From contig CAIQGU010000501.1 of the NCBI GenBank assembly GCA_903871435.1, positions 1-12,242 on the forward strand: 12,242 nucleotides of DNA, given 5' to 3'. The stretch comes from an uncultured Burkholderiales bacterium (GTDB lineage Bacteria; Pseudomonadota; Gammaproteobacteria; Burkholderiales; Burkholderiaceae_F). Position 1 is the first letter of the stretch. Every line of letters starts with the position of its first letter. Below are positions 6,448 to 12,242 of the stretch, in pieces. The notes beneath the pieces are model-generated. The model saw only the letters and a list, made by a program, of their open reading frames with translations, had not been told where the DNA came from and searched no databases. The position numbers and the translations under genes were made by a program.

Positions 6448-6538
6448 GCCGCTGCAAGCGCAGCTGCGGCGACCCACCGCCGCCCTGACCGCCTCTGGCG
6501 GTGCCGATGCAGATGCAATTTACGCCCTGCACTGGGCG
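6448..6538 (+). other. Cluster of three hairpins, possible structured RNA or leader
   Basis: Three stems follow one another. The first, GCCGC...GCGGC (6448-6470), extends to 8 pairs with a T:T mismatch. The second, GACCGCC-TCT-GGCGGT (6487-6502), has 6 pairs. The third, CGCCC-TGCACT-GGGCG (6523-6538), has 5 pairs. They lie just after a candidate promoter and just before the proximal rpsP promoter. No known RNA family is recognised, and no terminator-like T run follows. Confidence 0.3.
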
Positions 6539-6559
6539 GCACCACGGGCAGTTGACGGC

Positions 6560-6588
6560 TTGCTTCACCCCCCGCCTCGGGCTAGAAT
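6560..6588 (+). promoter_or_regulatory. Probable promoter of the rpsP-rimM-trmD-rplS operon
   Basis: TTGCTT (6560-6565) and TAGAAT (6583-6588) are 17 bases apart. TAGAAT matches five of six consensus -10 bases. Transcription would begin near 6595, giving a leader of about 31 bases before the rpsP ATG at 6626. Confidence 0.6.
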
Positions 6589-6625
6589 CCCCGGTTTACC
6601 GACATTCGGCAAGGCAGACAATTTC

Positions 6626-6931
6626 ATGGTGGTCATACGGCTGGCTCGGGGCGGTGCCAAGAAGCGCCCGTTTTACAACATCGTTGCAACCGACTCGCGC
6701 AATCCGCGCGACGGACGGTTCATTGAGCGCGTAGGGTTTTATAACCCCGTGGCATCTGCCGGCGACGTCAAGTTCCGTGTAGCTGCCGACCGCCTGGGTT
6801 ACTGGAGTGGCGTGGGTGCGCAGTTGAGTCCCACGGTTGCCCGCCTGGTCAAGCAATACGGCGGCAAGGACGGCATTGCGCCGGCCGGTGCCGGTGTGGC
6901 TACGGCTGCGGAAGCTCCGGCGGCCAACTGA
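6626..6931 (+). CDS. rpsP: 30S ribosomal protein S16
   Basis: S16 is a small-subunit protein that binds 16S rRNA and speeds 30S assembly. The 101-residue product begins [20 protein letters not shown] and continues [21 protein letters not shown], which is unmistakable S16. The C-terminal tail after [11 protein letters not shown] is rich in Ala/Gly/Pro, a common betaproteobacterial extension. The ATG at 6626 is fixed by the conserved N-terminus. An open frame extends 22 codons upstream, but it covers the promoter. AAGG about 12 bases upstream is a loose ribosome site. It is the first gene of the classic S16-RimM-TrmD-L19 operon. Confidence 0.97.
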   Translation: MVVIRLARGGAKKRPFYNIVATDSRNPRDGRFIERVGFYNPVASAGDVKFRVAADRLGYWSGVGAQLSPTVARLVKQYGGKDGIAPAGAGVATAAEAPAAN

Positions 6932-6951
6932 TCGCCTCGCCGGTGCCGGCC

Positions 6952-6973
6952 GCGCCGCTTGCCCTTGCGGCGC
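6952..6973 (+). other. Hairpin in the rpsP-rimM spacer
   Basis: GCGCCGC and GCGGCGC (7 bp) flank an 8-base loop in the 67-base gap between rpsP and rimM. No T run follows, so it is not a terminator. It could stabilise the rpsP message or modulate rimM, whose product is needed far less than S16. In such GC-rich sequence a chance stem is possible. Confidence 0.3.
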
Positions 6974-6998
6974 TTCGCTCGCGGCACTGCGCGCTCTC

Positions 6999-7592
6999 GT
7001 GAAGCCAGTTGTGGCGGTGCCGGACGACCTCGTTGAATTGGGTTTCCTGCGCGGCGCCTACGGTCTGAAGGGCTGGGTTCACGTCCAGCCCCATTCCGGA
7101 GACGCGCAGGTGCTGCGCGGTACCCGGCAGTGGTGGTTGCAGCGGACAACGGCGGGCCCGGGGACTGGCGCTACCACGGGGGACGTCTGGGCGATGCCCG
7201 TTGACATCACCGGGGTTCGCGCCCAGGGGTCCGCCCTCGTAGCCAAATGGCAGGGCTGCGACGACCCCGAAGCAGCGCAGGCATTGAAAGGTTGTGGCAT
7301 TGCAGTCTCGCGCGCCAGTTTTCCGCGCTTGCCGCAGGGCCAGTACTACTGGGTGGACCTGGTCGGCGCCAAGGTCGTCAACCGTGGTGGCATGAATTTG
7401 GGCGTGGTTGCAAGCCTGCGCAGCAATGGCGTGCATGACCTGCTGGAGATTGCCGGGGTGGTGGCGGTGCAGGACCCTGCGCCGGCCGCATCGGCGGCAA
7501 TGTTCTTGATCCCCATGGTCCCGTCCTATGTGGATGATGTTGATCTGGAAGCGCGCGTGATACGCGTGGATTGGGAAGCCGACTGGTCATAG
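6999..7592 (+). CDS. rimM: 16S rRNA processing protein RimM
   Basis: RimM is a cytoplasmic assembly factor that binds ribosomal protein S19 and helps mature the 3' (head) domain of the 30S subunit. With a GTG start at 6999 it has 197 residues. The N-terminal RimM domain reads DLVELGFLRGAYGLKGWVHV. The C-terminal PRC-barrel begins around residue 115 (QYYWVDLVGAKVVN) and ends with the family motif IPMVPSYVDDVDLEARVIRVDW. The start is uncertain: GTG codons at 6999, 7011 and 7017 are all possible and none has a good Shine-Dalgarno site. 6999 gives the N-terminus closest to usual length. Second gene of the operon. Confidence 0.93.
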   Translation: MKPVVAVPDDLVELGFLRGAYGLKGWVHVQPHSGDAQVLRGTRQWWLQRTTAGPGTGATTGDVWAMPVDITGVRAQGSALVAKWQGCDDPEAAQALKGCGIAVSRASFPRLPQGQYYWVDLVGAKVVNRGGMNLGVVASLRSNGVHDLLEIAGVVAVQDPAPAASAAMFLIPMVPSYVDDVDLEARVIRVDWEADWS

Positions 7593-7654
7593 CGTCGGGT
7601 AATGAATGAAGCGCTGCCGCAGACAGGCGCGGCCGGGCAACAGTGGGGATGCAC

Positions 7655-8428
7655 ATGCGTTTTGACGTGATCACCCTGTTCCCGGAAATGTTCGTGGTGC
7701 TCACCGACTACGGTGTAACGCGGCGCGCTTTTGGCAACGGCGCCTGGCAATTGCAGTGCTGGGACCCGAGGGCGTTTGCCACCGACGCGCATCGCACCGT
7801 GGACGACCGGCCCTTCGGCGGCGGTCCGGGCATGGTGCTGATGGCGGAGCCCCTGGCCCAGTGCGTGGAAGCAGCACGGGCGGCGCAGGCAGCCGCCGGT
7901 TATGGCAGTACACGCGTGCTGGTCCTGTCGGCGAGCGGCACGCCACTGCGCGATGCGCAGGTGCGGGCCCTGGCGGCAGCGTCCCTGCCGGAGCCGGGCG
8001 GGGTTGATAGCCCGGTGGCGCGGCAGGGGCTGGTGCTGGTGTGTGGACGATATGAAGGTATCGATCAACGTTTCATCGATGCCTTTGCGGATGCGGAAGT
8101 GTCCATCGGGGATTTCATCCTCTCCGGCGGCGAGATCGCCGCGATGGCGCTGATCGATGCGGTGGTTCGGCATGCGCCCGGAACGATGAAGGCGCAGTCC
8201 GTGGCGGAGGACTCCTTCGCCAACGGACTGCTCGATGTGCCGCACTACACCCGGCCGGAGTCCTGGCGGGGGCAGGCGGTTCCCGCGGTGCTGCTGTCGG
8301 GGCACCATGCGCACATCTTGCGCTGGCGGGACGAACAGGCAAGAACCCGGACGCGGCAGGTGCGCCCGGAACTGTTGCAGGAGGTTGGCGGCAACTCCGC
8401 CAAAGGCAAGTCGGGCAGTAACGATTAA
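7655..8428 (+). CDS. trmD: tRNA (guanine-N1-)-methyltransferase TrmD
   Basis: TrmD methylates G37 next to the anticodon, using S-adenosylmethionine bound in a trefoil knot, and prevents +1 frameshifting. The 257 residues begin MRFDVITLFPEMF. Conserved blocks are HRTVDDRPFGGGPGM (46-60), LVCGRYEGID (128-137), SIGDFILSGGE (150-160, knot) and EDSFANGLLDVPHYTRP (185-201). Asp186 in this last block lines up with the catalytic Asp169 of the E. coli enzyme. About 15 extra residues (LPEPGGVDSPVARQ) sit before the LVCGRYEG strand compared with E. coli. The start at ATG 7655 has GGGG six bases upstream; ATG 7649 (two residues longer) is an alternative. Confidence 0.96.
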   Translation: MRFDVITLFPEMFVVLTDYGVTRRAFGNGAWQLQCWDPRAFATDAHRTVDDRPFGGGPGMVLMAEPLAQCVEAARAAQAAAGYGSTRVLVLSASGTPLRDAQVRALAAASLPEPGGVDSPVARQGLVLVCGRYEGIDQRFIDAFADAEVSIGDFILSGGEIAAMALIDAVVRHAPGTMKAQSVAEDSFANGLLDVPHYTRPESWRGQAVPAVLLSGHHAHILRWRDEQARTRTRQVRPELLQEVGGNSAKGKSGSND

Positions 8429-8537
8429 TCCCATCCTCTGGGGCGGAACAAACAGCAGGCATGCAGTACCCTGGCTCTGGCCGGGGCGCAGACGCAAGCC
8501 ATAACACCGCCGCCACGATGGCATCTGGAGAGCGACC

Positions 8538-8912
8538 GTGAACGTGATTGAACAGTTGGAAAAAGAAGAAATCGAGCGCCTGAGTGCCAAGCGGGCCATT
8601 CCCGTCTTTGCCCCGGGCGACACGCTGATCGTCAGCGTCAATGTTGTTGAAGGCACGCGCAAGCGGGTCCAGGCCTATGAAGGCGTGGTCATTGCCAAGC
8701 GCAACCGAGGTCTCAACAGCGCCTTCATCGTCCGCAAGATCTCCAGCGGCGAGGGTGTCGAACGTACCTTCCAGACGTATTCCCCGGCCATCGCCTCCAT
8801 CGAGGTCAAGCGCCGTGGCGACGTGCGCCGCGCCAAGCTGTACTACCTGCGTGACCGCTCGGGCAAGTCGGCGCGTATCCGCGAGAAGCTCGAATCCAAG
8901 CAGACGGGCTGA
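8538..8912 (+). CDS. rplS: 50S ribosomal protein L19
   Basis: L19 lies at the 30S-50S interface of the ribosome. The 124-residue product starts [19 protein letters not shown] and carries [20 protein letters not shown], then [20 protein letters not shown], then [20 protein letters not shown], all diagnostic of L19. It starts with GTG at 8538, supported by GGAG seven bases upstream. A 109-base spacer separates it from trmD. It contains a possible long-range GCCAT/ATGGC pairing but no leader motif that I can name. It closes the conserved translation operon. Confidence 0.97.
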   Translation: MNVIEQLEKEEIERLSAKRAIPVFAPGDTLIVSVNVVEGTRKRVQAYEGVVIAKRNRGLNSAFIVRKISSGEGVERTFQTYSPAIASIEVKRRGDVRRAKLYYLRDRSGKSARIREKLESKQTG

Positions 8913-8973
8913 TCGTCCTGCGGGGCGGTTGCGCCAGGCGCTGCACATCAGCACAACAGGGATCGCCGGGTCG

Positions 8974-9648
8974 ATGAACAACCCGGTCGACCCTGAAGCC
9001 CTGCCCCGCGATCCGTCCTTTACCGGCGGTCCTGCGGTTCCCATCGACCGTCTGACGCCAGCGGGCCTGCGCCAGCACTTTGGCGCCGGACGTGCCTGGG
9101 AACCGGAACAAACCTCCGACGGGCGCGTTTTCGTTCCCGGCCGCGCGCTGCAGGCGGCGGGCGTGCTCATCGGCCTGATCGAACGCGGCGGGCAATTGCA
9201 TGTCGTGTTCACCGTGCGCGCTGCACGCCTGCACGACCACCCCGGACAGATCAGCTTTCCCGGCGGCCGCGTGGAAGCCTTCGACCGCGATCCGGTAGCG
9301 GCGGCGCTGCGCGAGTCCCGCGAGGAAATCGGCCTGGACAGCCAGCGGGTCGAGGTCCTGGGGACGCTGCCCGTCTACCGGACCGTGACCAGTTATCTCG
9401 TGACGCCGGTGGTGGCGCTCATCGCGCCCGGGGCGCCGCTGCAGGCCGACCCGGAAGAAGTCGAGGAAACCTTCGAAGTGCCGCTCGCCTTCCTGATGGA
9501 TGGCGCTCAGCACCAGCGCCGCGTGGTTCTTCAGGAAGACACGCCGCGCGGACTCTTTGCCATCGAATATCACGACTCGCGCCGCTACCTCATCTGGGGC
9601 GCAACCGCTGCCATGCTGCGCAATCTCTACCGGTTCCTCGTGGCCTAA
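8974..9648 (+). CDS. CoA pyrophosphatase-type Nudix hydrolase
   Basis: This is a 224-residue Nudix hydrolase of the NudL/PCD1 (CoAse) type. These enzymes split coenzyme A or its derivatives into 3',5'-ADP and 4'-phosphopantetheine. The UPF0035-like segment FTVRAARLHDHPGQISFPGG (79-98) matches the LLTxR...L..H.GQ..FPGG pattern of this subfamily. The Nudix box follows, ending in RESREEIGL (113-121) with the metal-binding Glu residues. The C-terminal half (YRTVTSYLVTPVVALI) also fits. The start is ATG 8974 (MNNPVDPEALPRD), 61 bases after rplS; it has no strong ribosome site. The gene is co-directional with the ribosomal operon and may be read through from it. Substrate is inferred from subfamily motifs. 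Confidence 0.87.
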   Translation: MNNPVDPEALPRDPSFTGGPAVPIDRLTPAGLRQHFGAGRAWEPEQTSDGRVFVPGRALQAAGVLIGLIERGGQLHVVFTVRAARLHDHPGQISFPGGRVEAFDRDPVAAALRESREEIGLDSQRVEVLGTLPVYRTVTSYLVTPVVALIAPGAPLQADPEEVEETFEVPLAFLMDGAQHQRRVVLQEDTPRGLFAIEYHDSRRYLIWGATAAMLRNLYRFLVA

Positions 9649-9660
9649 TACAATCGCACC
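9649..9660 (+). promoter_or_regulatory. -10-like element placed for a leaderless start
   Basis: TACAAT (9649-9654) ends six bases before the ATG at 9661, so transcription would begin at about the start codon itself. No good -35 box is seen 17 bases upstream, and no Shine-Dalgarno site precedes the ATG. The element overlaps the stop codon of the Nudix gene. Confidence 0.3.
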
Positions 9661-10626
9661 ATGAGCTGGATTGCGCTGATACTCACCCTGCTGCTCGAAC
9701 AGGTACGCGCCACTCCGTCTGCCAATCCGGTCTACGCGGGGGCAACGGCCTGGGCGGACAAGGTCGCGCGCAATCTCAACGCCGGCAAGGCGCGCCATGG
9801 CGGATACGGCTGGCTGCTGGTTGTCGGTTTGGGCGTGCTGCTCACGCTCGCCATCTTCGAACTGGCGCGTTCCTGGTTCTGGTTGCCGGCCTTGGCGGTC
9901 GACGTCTTTGTCCTGTTCTTTGCGTTGGGCTTTCGTCAGTTCAGCCATCCCATCACGCAGATCCAGACTGCCCTGGAGCAAGGCGATCTGGAAGAGGCAC
10001 GGCGCGTTTTCGTGCAGTGGCGCCGCGCCACCGACCCGGACTTCGACGCCTCCGAACTCAATGAATCGGAAATCGTCCGGCAGTCGATCGAGTTCGGCCT
10101 GCTTGCATCGCATCGGCACGTCTTTGGCGTGCTGTTCTGGTTTCTCATCCTGCCGGGACCGTGCGGCGCCGTCCTTTACCGTCTCAGCGAATACCTGGCA
10201 CGCCACTGGAACCGGCCGGCAGCTGCCGGCGATCTGGGCATCCCGCCGGATCAGTTCGGCCAGTTCGCGCAGCAGGCCTATGCCTGGATCGACTGGCTGC
10301 CCGCACGCCTTACCGCCCTGGGTTTTGCCATTGTCGGCGACTTCGAAGGCGCCGCCCACTGCTGGCGCCATCTCAACGTGGACTCACGTCCCAATGTGGT
10401 GGCGGAGCGCACGCTGATCCTGGCAGCGGCCGGTGGCGCACTGGGTGTGCGTGTCCTCAGCGCAGTCGATACCGCCCGCTACCTGGACCCTGCGGCCCAC
10501 GACGGCGCGGGCCTCGCCGAGCCCGCCCCCGAGGCCCTGCGCTCGGCCGTGGGCTTGGCCTGGCGCGCCATGGTGCTATGGCTGCTGGTATTGCTGCTCA
10601 TGACGATGGCGTCGGCCCTGTCCTGA
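9661..10626 (+). CDS. CobD/CbiB (AmpE-like) family membrane protein
   Basis: This 321-residue membrane protein has hydrophobic helices at about 47-66, 71-92, 150-172 and 298-320. The region NVDSRPNVVAERTLILAAAGG followed by ALGVRV resembles the C-terminal SPNAGW...AGALGV block of CobD/CbiB, the adenosylcobinamide-phosphate synthase that joins aminopropanol to the corrin. The match is partial: the SPNAGW core is altered and no other cobalamin gene is in the window. The betaproteobacterial homologues in this position are usually annotated only as CobD/CbiB family and are also related to AmpE, so catalysis should not be assumed. It starts at ATG 9661, 12 bases after the Nudix stop. It is convergent with rsgA, with 39 bases between the stops. 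Confidence 0.75.
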   Translation: MSWIALILTLLLEQVRATPSANPVYAGATAWADKVARNLNAGKARHGGYGWLLVVGLGVLLTLAIFELARSWFWLPALAVDVFVLFFALGFRQFSHPITQIQTALEQGDLEEARRVFVQWRRATDPDFDASELNESEIVRQSIEFGLLASHRHVFGVLFWFLILPGPCGAVLYRLSEYLARHWNRPAAAGDLGIPPDQFGQFAQQAYAWIDWLPARLTALGFAIVGDFEGAAHCWRHLNVDSRPNVVAERTLILAAAGGALGVRVLSAVDTARYLDPAAHDGAGLAEPAPEALRSAVGLAWRAMVLWLLVLLLMTMASALS

Positions 10627-10665
10627 CGGGCGCGCGTTACAACATCCGGCGGCGCTGCCCGATAT

Positions 10666-11676
10666 TCAACGCCACAGCCGGGACACAGTGCTACCCGGCT
10701 CCTGCGCCAGCAGCTTGCGGTAGAACGCATAGCGCTCGCTGCTGATGGCGCCTGCGGCGAGGGCTGCGCGTATCCGGCAATCGGGTTCCTCGGCGTGACG
10801 GCAGTCGGCAAAGCGGCATGGCTCCGTGATGGCCGCAAAATCCGGTAGCCATTGCACCAGATGTGCGCTGTCCAGGTGCTCGAGCCCGAATTCGTGGAAG
10901 CCGGGCGAATCGATAACGGCACCATCGTCGCCGTACTGGAACCATCGCGTGGCCGTCGTGGTCTGGCGGCCGTGCGTGCCGCCGCGCGACAATGCGCCGA
11001 TGCGCAGGTCCGAGTCGATCAGCAGGTTCAGCAAGGATGACTTGCCCATCCCCGACTGGCCCACGAACAGCGTCACGCATCCGGTGCACTGCGCCTCGAG
11101 CAGGCCGCGGGCGACGCTGGCATCCTTGCGCGCGGACAAGCGCAGGGTGCGCGCGCCCAGCCGCGCCACTTCGGCCAGCGCCGCCTCGGCCGCCTCGGCC
11201 GCGGCGCCTTCGAGGTCGATTTTGTTGAGGATGGCCAGCGCATCTATGCCGGCCGCACGCGCGGCCAGCAACGCCCGCCACAGGAACTCCGGCTGGGACG
11301 GCGGTTGCGCGGCGAACACGATGGCCACCTGGTCCACATTGGCTGCCAAGGGCTTGATGCGCGTGGCGTCGGCACGAAACAGCAGGTTGCGCCGCGTCTC
11401 GATCGATTCGATCACGTACACATCAGGTTCGCGGGAACAGCCAACGCGGTCACCCACCACGATGTCCTGGTTGCGGCCACGGCCCATGGCGTCCACCTCG
11501 GTGTTGCTGGCGGCCGCTTCCACCGCCCGGACCGATGCCGCCGTGACACCGGCCGGTGCCGCATTCAGGGCGACGATATAGCGCTGGCCGAATCGCGCCA
11601 CCACGCGACCGGGCGTCAGCGCCCCGGCGGCCGATGCCGCTGCGCCGGCGGGGCTCCTACGGGCTGGCCGGTGCAC
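10666..11676 (-). CDS. rsgA: Ribosome small-subunit-dependent GTPase RsgA (YjeQ)
   Basis: RsgA is a circularly permuted GTPase that checks late 30S assembly and releases with GTP hydrolysis. The 336 residues show an OB-fold N-terminus (GRVVARFGQRYIV, then VVGDRVG). The G motifs come in permuted order: NKID (G4, 151-154), SARK (181-184), GQSGMGKSS (G1, 206-214) and DSPG (G3, 256-259). The zinc site C287-x4-C292-x-H294-x5-C300 follows. The switch I motif is GRQTTTA (236-242), where E. coli has GQHTTTA; the His is replaced by Gln238. The start is taken as GTG 11676, overlapping the upstream M48 gene by 20 bases; no clear Shine-Dalgarno site is present, and an internal GTG at residue 25 or 26 would cut into the OB-fold. 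Family assignment is certain. Confidence 0.94.
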   Translation of the reverse strand: MHRPARRSPAGAAASAAGALTPGRVVARFGQRYIVALNAAPAGVTAASVRAVEAAASNTEVDAMGRGRNQDIVVGDRVGCSREPDVYVIESIETRRNLLFRADATRIKPLAANVDQVAIVFAAQPPSQPEFLWRALLAARAAGIDALAILNKIDLEGAAAEAAEAALAEVARLGARTLRLSARKDASVARGLLEAQCTGCVTLFVGQSGMGKSSLLNLLIDSDLRIGALSRGGTHGRQTTTATRWFQYGDDGAVIDSPGFHEFGLEHLDSAHLVQWLPDFAAITEPCRFADCRHAEEPDCRIRAALAAGAISSERYAFYRKLLAQEPGSTVSRLWR

Positions 11677-12242
11677 GCGCCAGCAATCGATTTATCCGGA
11701 CTGCCGCCGGAGGATGTGAGTCGTAGAACGCCGAGTGGAGCGGATCGGGCGTGAGGGTCGCCGCATTGTCCTGGTAGAGCTTGACCAGGGCCTGGACGAG
11801 CGACTGCGCCGAGACGTGCTGTGCGGCGAACGCATCGGCTTCGAATTCATGGCGGCGCGACAAGGCGCTGTAGACGGGCGCGAGCACGAAGGCGAAGAGG
11901 GGCGCCACCAAAGCAAACAGCACGAGCAACAAACCATTGCCGGGCGCCCCGGTTGGGGTAACCACGCCCAGGCTGGGCGCGAACCACGCCTGCGTTTGCA
12001 GCCATCCCAGCAGCGCCAGCCAGGCCAGGGTGACCGCCATGCCACTCACCAGACGCTTGCGAATGTGGTTCAGGCGGAAGTGTCCCAGTTCATGTGCCAG
12101 CACGGCCTCGAGTTCGTCGGGGCCAAGGCGCGCCACCAGCGTGTCGTAGAAGACGATGCGCTTGGCCGCGCCCAGGCCGGTGAAGTACGCATTGCCGTGC
12201 GTGGAGCGGCGCGAACCGTCCATGGTGTAGACGCCATTGCTG
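11657..12242 (-). CDS. M48-family (Ste24-like) membrane metallopeptidase, C-terminal part
   Basis: The frame enters from the right edge (SNGVYTMDGSRRSTHGNAYF) and runs about 194 residues to a TAG at 11657-11659. Counting from the Met at 12223, the zinc motif HELGH is at residues 44-48. The third ligand Glu126 lies in HEFEAD, with Asp130 completing ExxxD. The motif FYDSHPPAAVRINRL near the end is typical of the family. Two hydrophobic helices lie between the two zinc motifs (about 61-78 and 97-120), as in Ste24/HtpX proteases with the active site at the cytoplasmic membrane face. The order HELGH, two helices, ExxxD and SHP favours Ste24-like over short HtpX. The N-terminal half is outside the window. 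Its 3' end overlaps rsgA, suggesting one transcript. Substrate unknown. Confidence 0.92.
   Translation of the reverse strand, partial: SNGVYTMDGSRRSTHGNAYFTGLGAAKRIVFYDTLVARLGPDELEAVLAHELGHFRLNHIRKRLVSGMAVTLAWLALLGWLQTQAWFAPSLGVVTPTGAPGNGLLLVLFALVAPLFAFVLAPVYSALSRRHEFEADAFAAQHVSAQSLVQALVKLYQDNAATLTPDPLHSAFYDSHPPAAVRINRLLARAPASP

Larger units (their letters stand above)
6093..6625. other. Gene-free region between ACP and rpsP
   Basis: These 533 bases hold no convincing gene. Open frames on both strands give only Arg/Pro-rich strings without ribosome sites or family resemblance. The region contains a 7-bp hairpin in the ACP leader (6136-6153), an AT-rich island (about 6398-6436) in an otherwise GC-rich stretch, three successive hairpins (6448-6538) and the probable proximal promoter of the rpsP operon (6560-6588). 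It must supply promoters for both the minus-strand ACP gene and the plus-strand translation operon. Confidence 0.6.

Noticed and set aside
6224..6568. Minus-strand 114-codon frame in the gene-free region
   Set aside because: Pro/Arg-rich with no domain, crosses the rpsP promoter and hairpins, and has no ribosome site.
7602..7670. 22-codon frame overlapping the trmD start
   Set aside because: Out of frame with trmD, no ribosome site; ends by chance just inside trmD.
10627..10665. Possible shared terminator between cobD-like gene and rsgA
   Set aside because: Only a 5-bp CGGGC/GCCCG pairing over a long loop; no T run on either strand.

Overview
The window is GC-rich and gene-dense. It looks like chromosome from a betaproteobacterium of the order Burkholderiales, probably near Alcaligenaceae (Bordetella/Achromobacter type). 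The reasons are the gene order (yggS divergent from pilT-pilU; rpsP-rimM-trmD-rplS followed by a CoA-type Nudix gene and a CobD/CbiB-family gene, then convergent rsgA and an M48 peptidase) and the style of the proteins. The placement comes from recalled synteny, not from a search. No phage, insertion sequence, tRNA, rRNA or CRISPR array was seen.

Layout. Positions 1-234 (minus) hold the start of a YggS-family PLP-binding protein. Positions 485-2728 (plus) hold pilT and pilU, the two retraction ATPases of type IV pili. Positions 2740-2837 hold a nested palindromic REP-like repeat that separates pilU from the next unit. Positions 2945-5731 (plus) hold a three-gene cassette: an SLC11/Nramp-type transporter with altered metal-site motifs, a 58-residue single-helix membrane protein, and a soluble PRC-barrel/MgtE_N/CBS-pair protein that has the Mg2+-sensing half of MgtE but no channel. 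Positions 5835-6092 (minus) hold a stand-alone acyl carrier protein. Positions 6093-6625 hold no gene but contain an AT-rich island, short palindromes and likely promoters. Positions 6626-8912 (plus) hold the conserved S16-RimM-TrmD-L19 translation operon, followed by a CoA pyrophosphatase-type Nudix hydrolase and a CobD/CbiB-family membrane protein up to 10626. Positions 10666-12242 (minus) hold rsgA, overlapped by the 3' end of an M48 (Ste24-like) membrane metallopeptidase that runs off the window.

Most of the window is housekeeping. The most interesting part is 2945-5731. The transporter keeps the TM1 Asp but lacks the Asn of DPGN and the Met and His of MPH in TM6. It sits with a channel-less MgtE sensor, which suggests a divalent-cation (probably Mg2+) uptake system gated in trans by a cytosolic Mg2+ sensor. 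A second point is RsgA, in which the normally conserved His of the HTTT motif is Gln. A third is the possible structured RNA upstream of rpsP.
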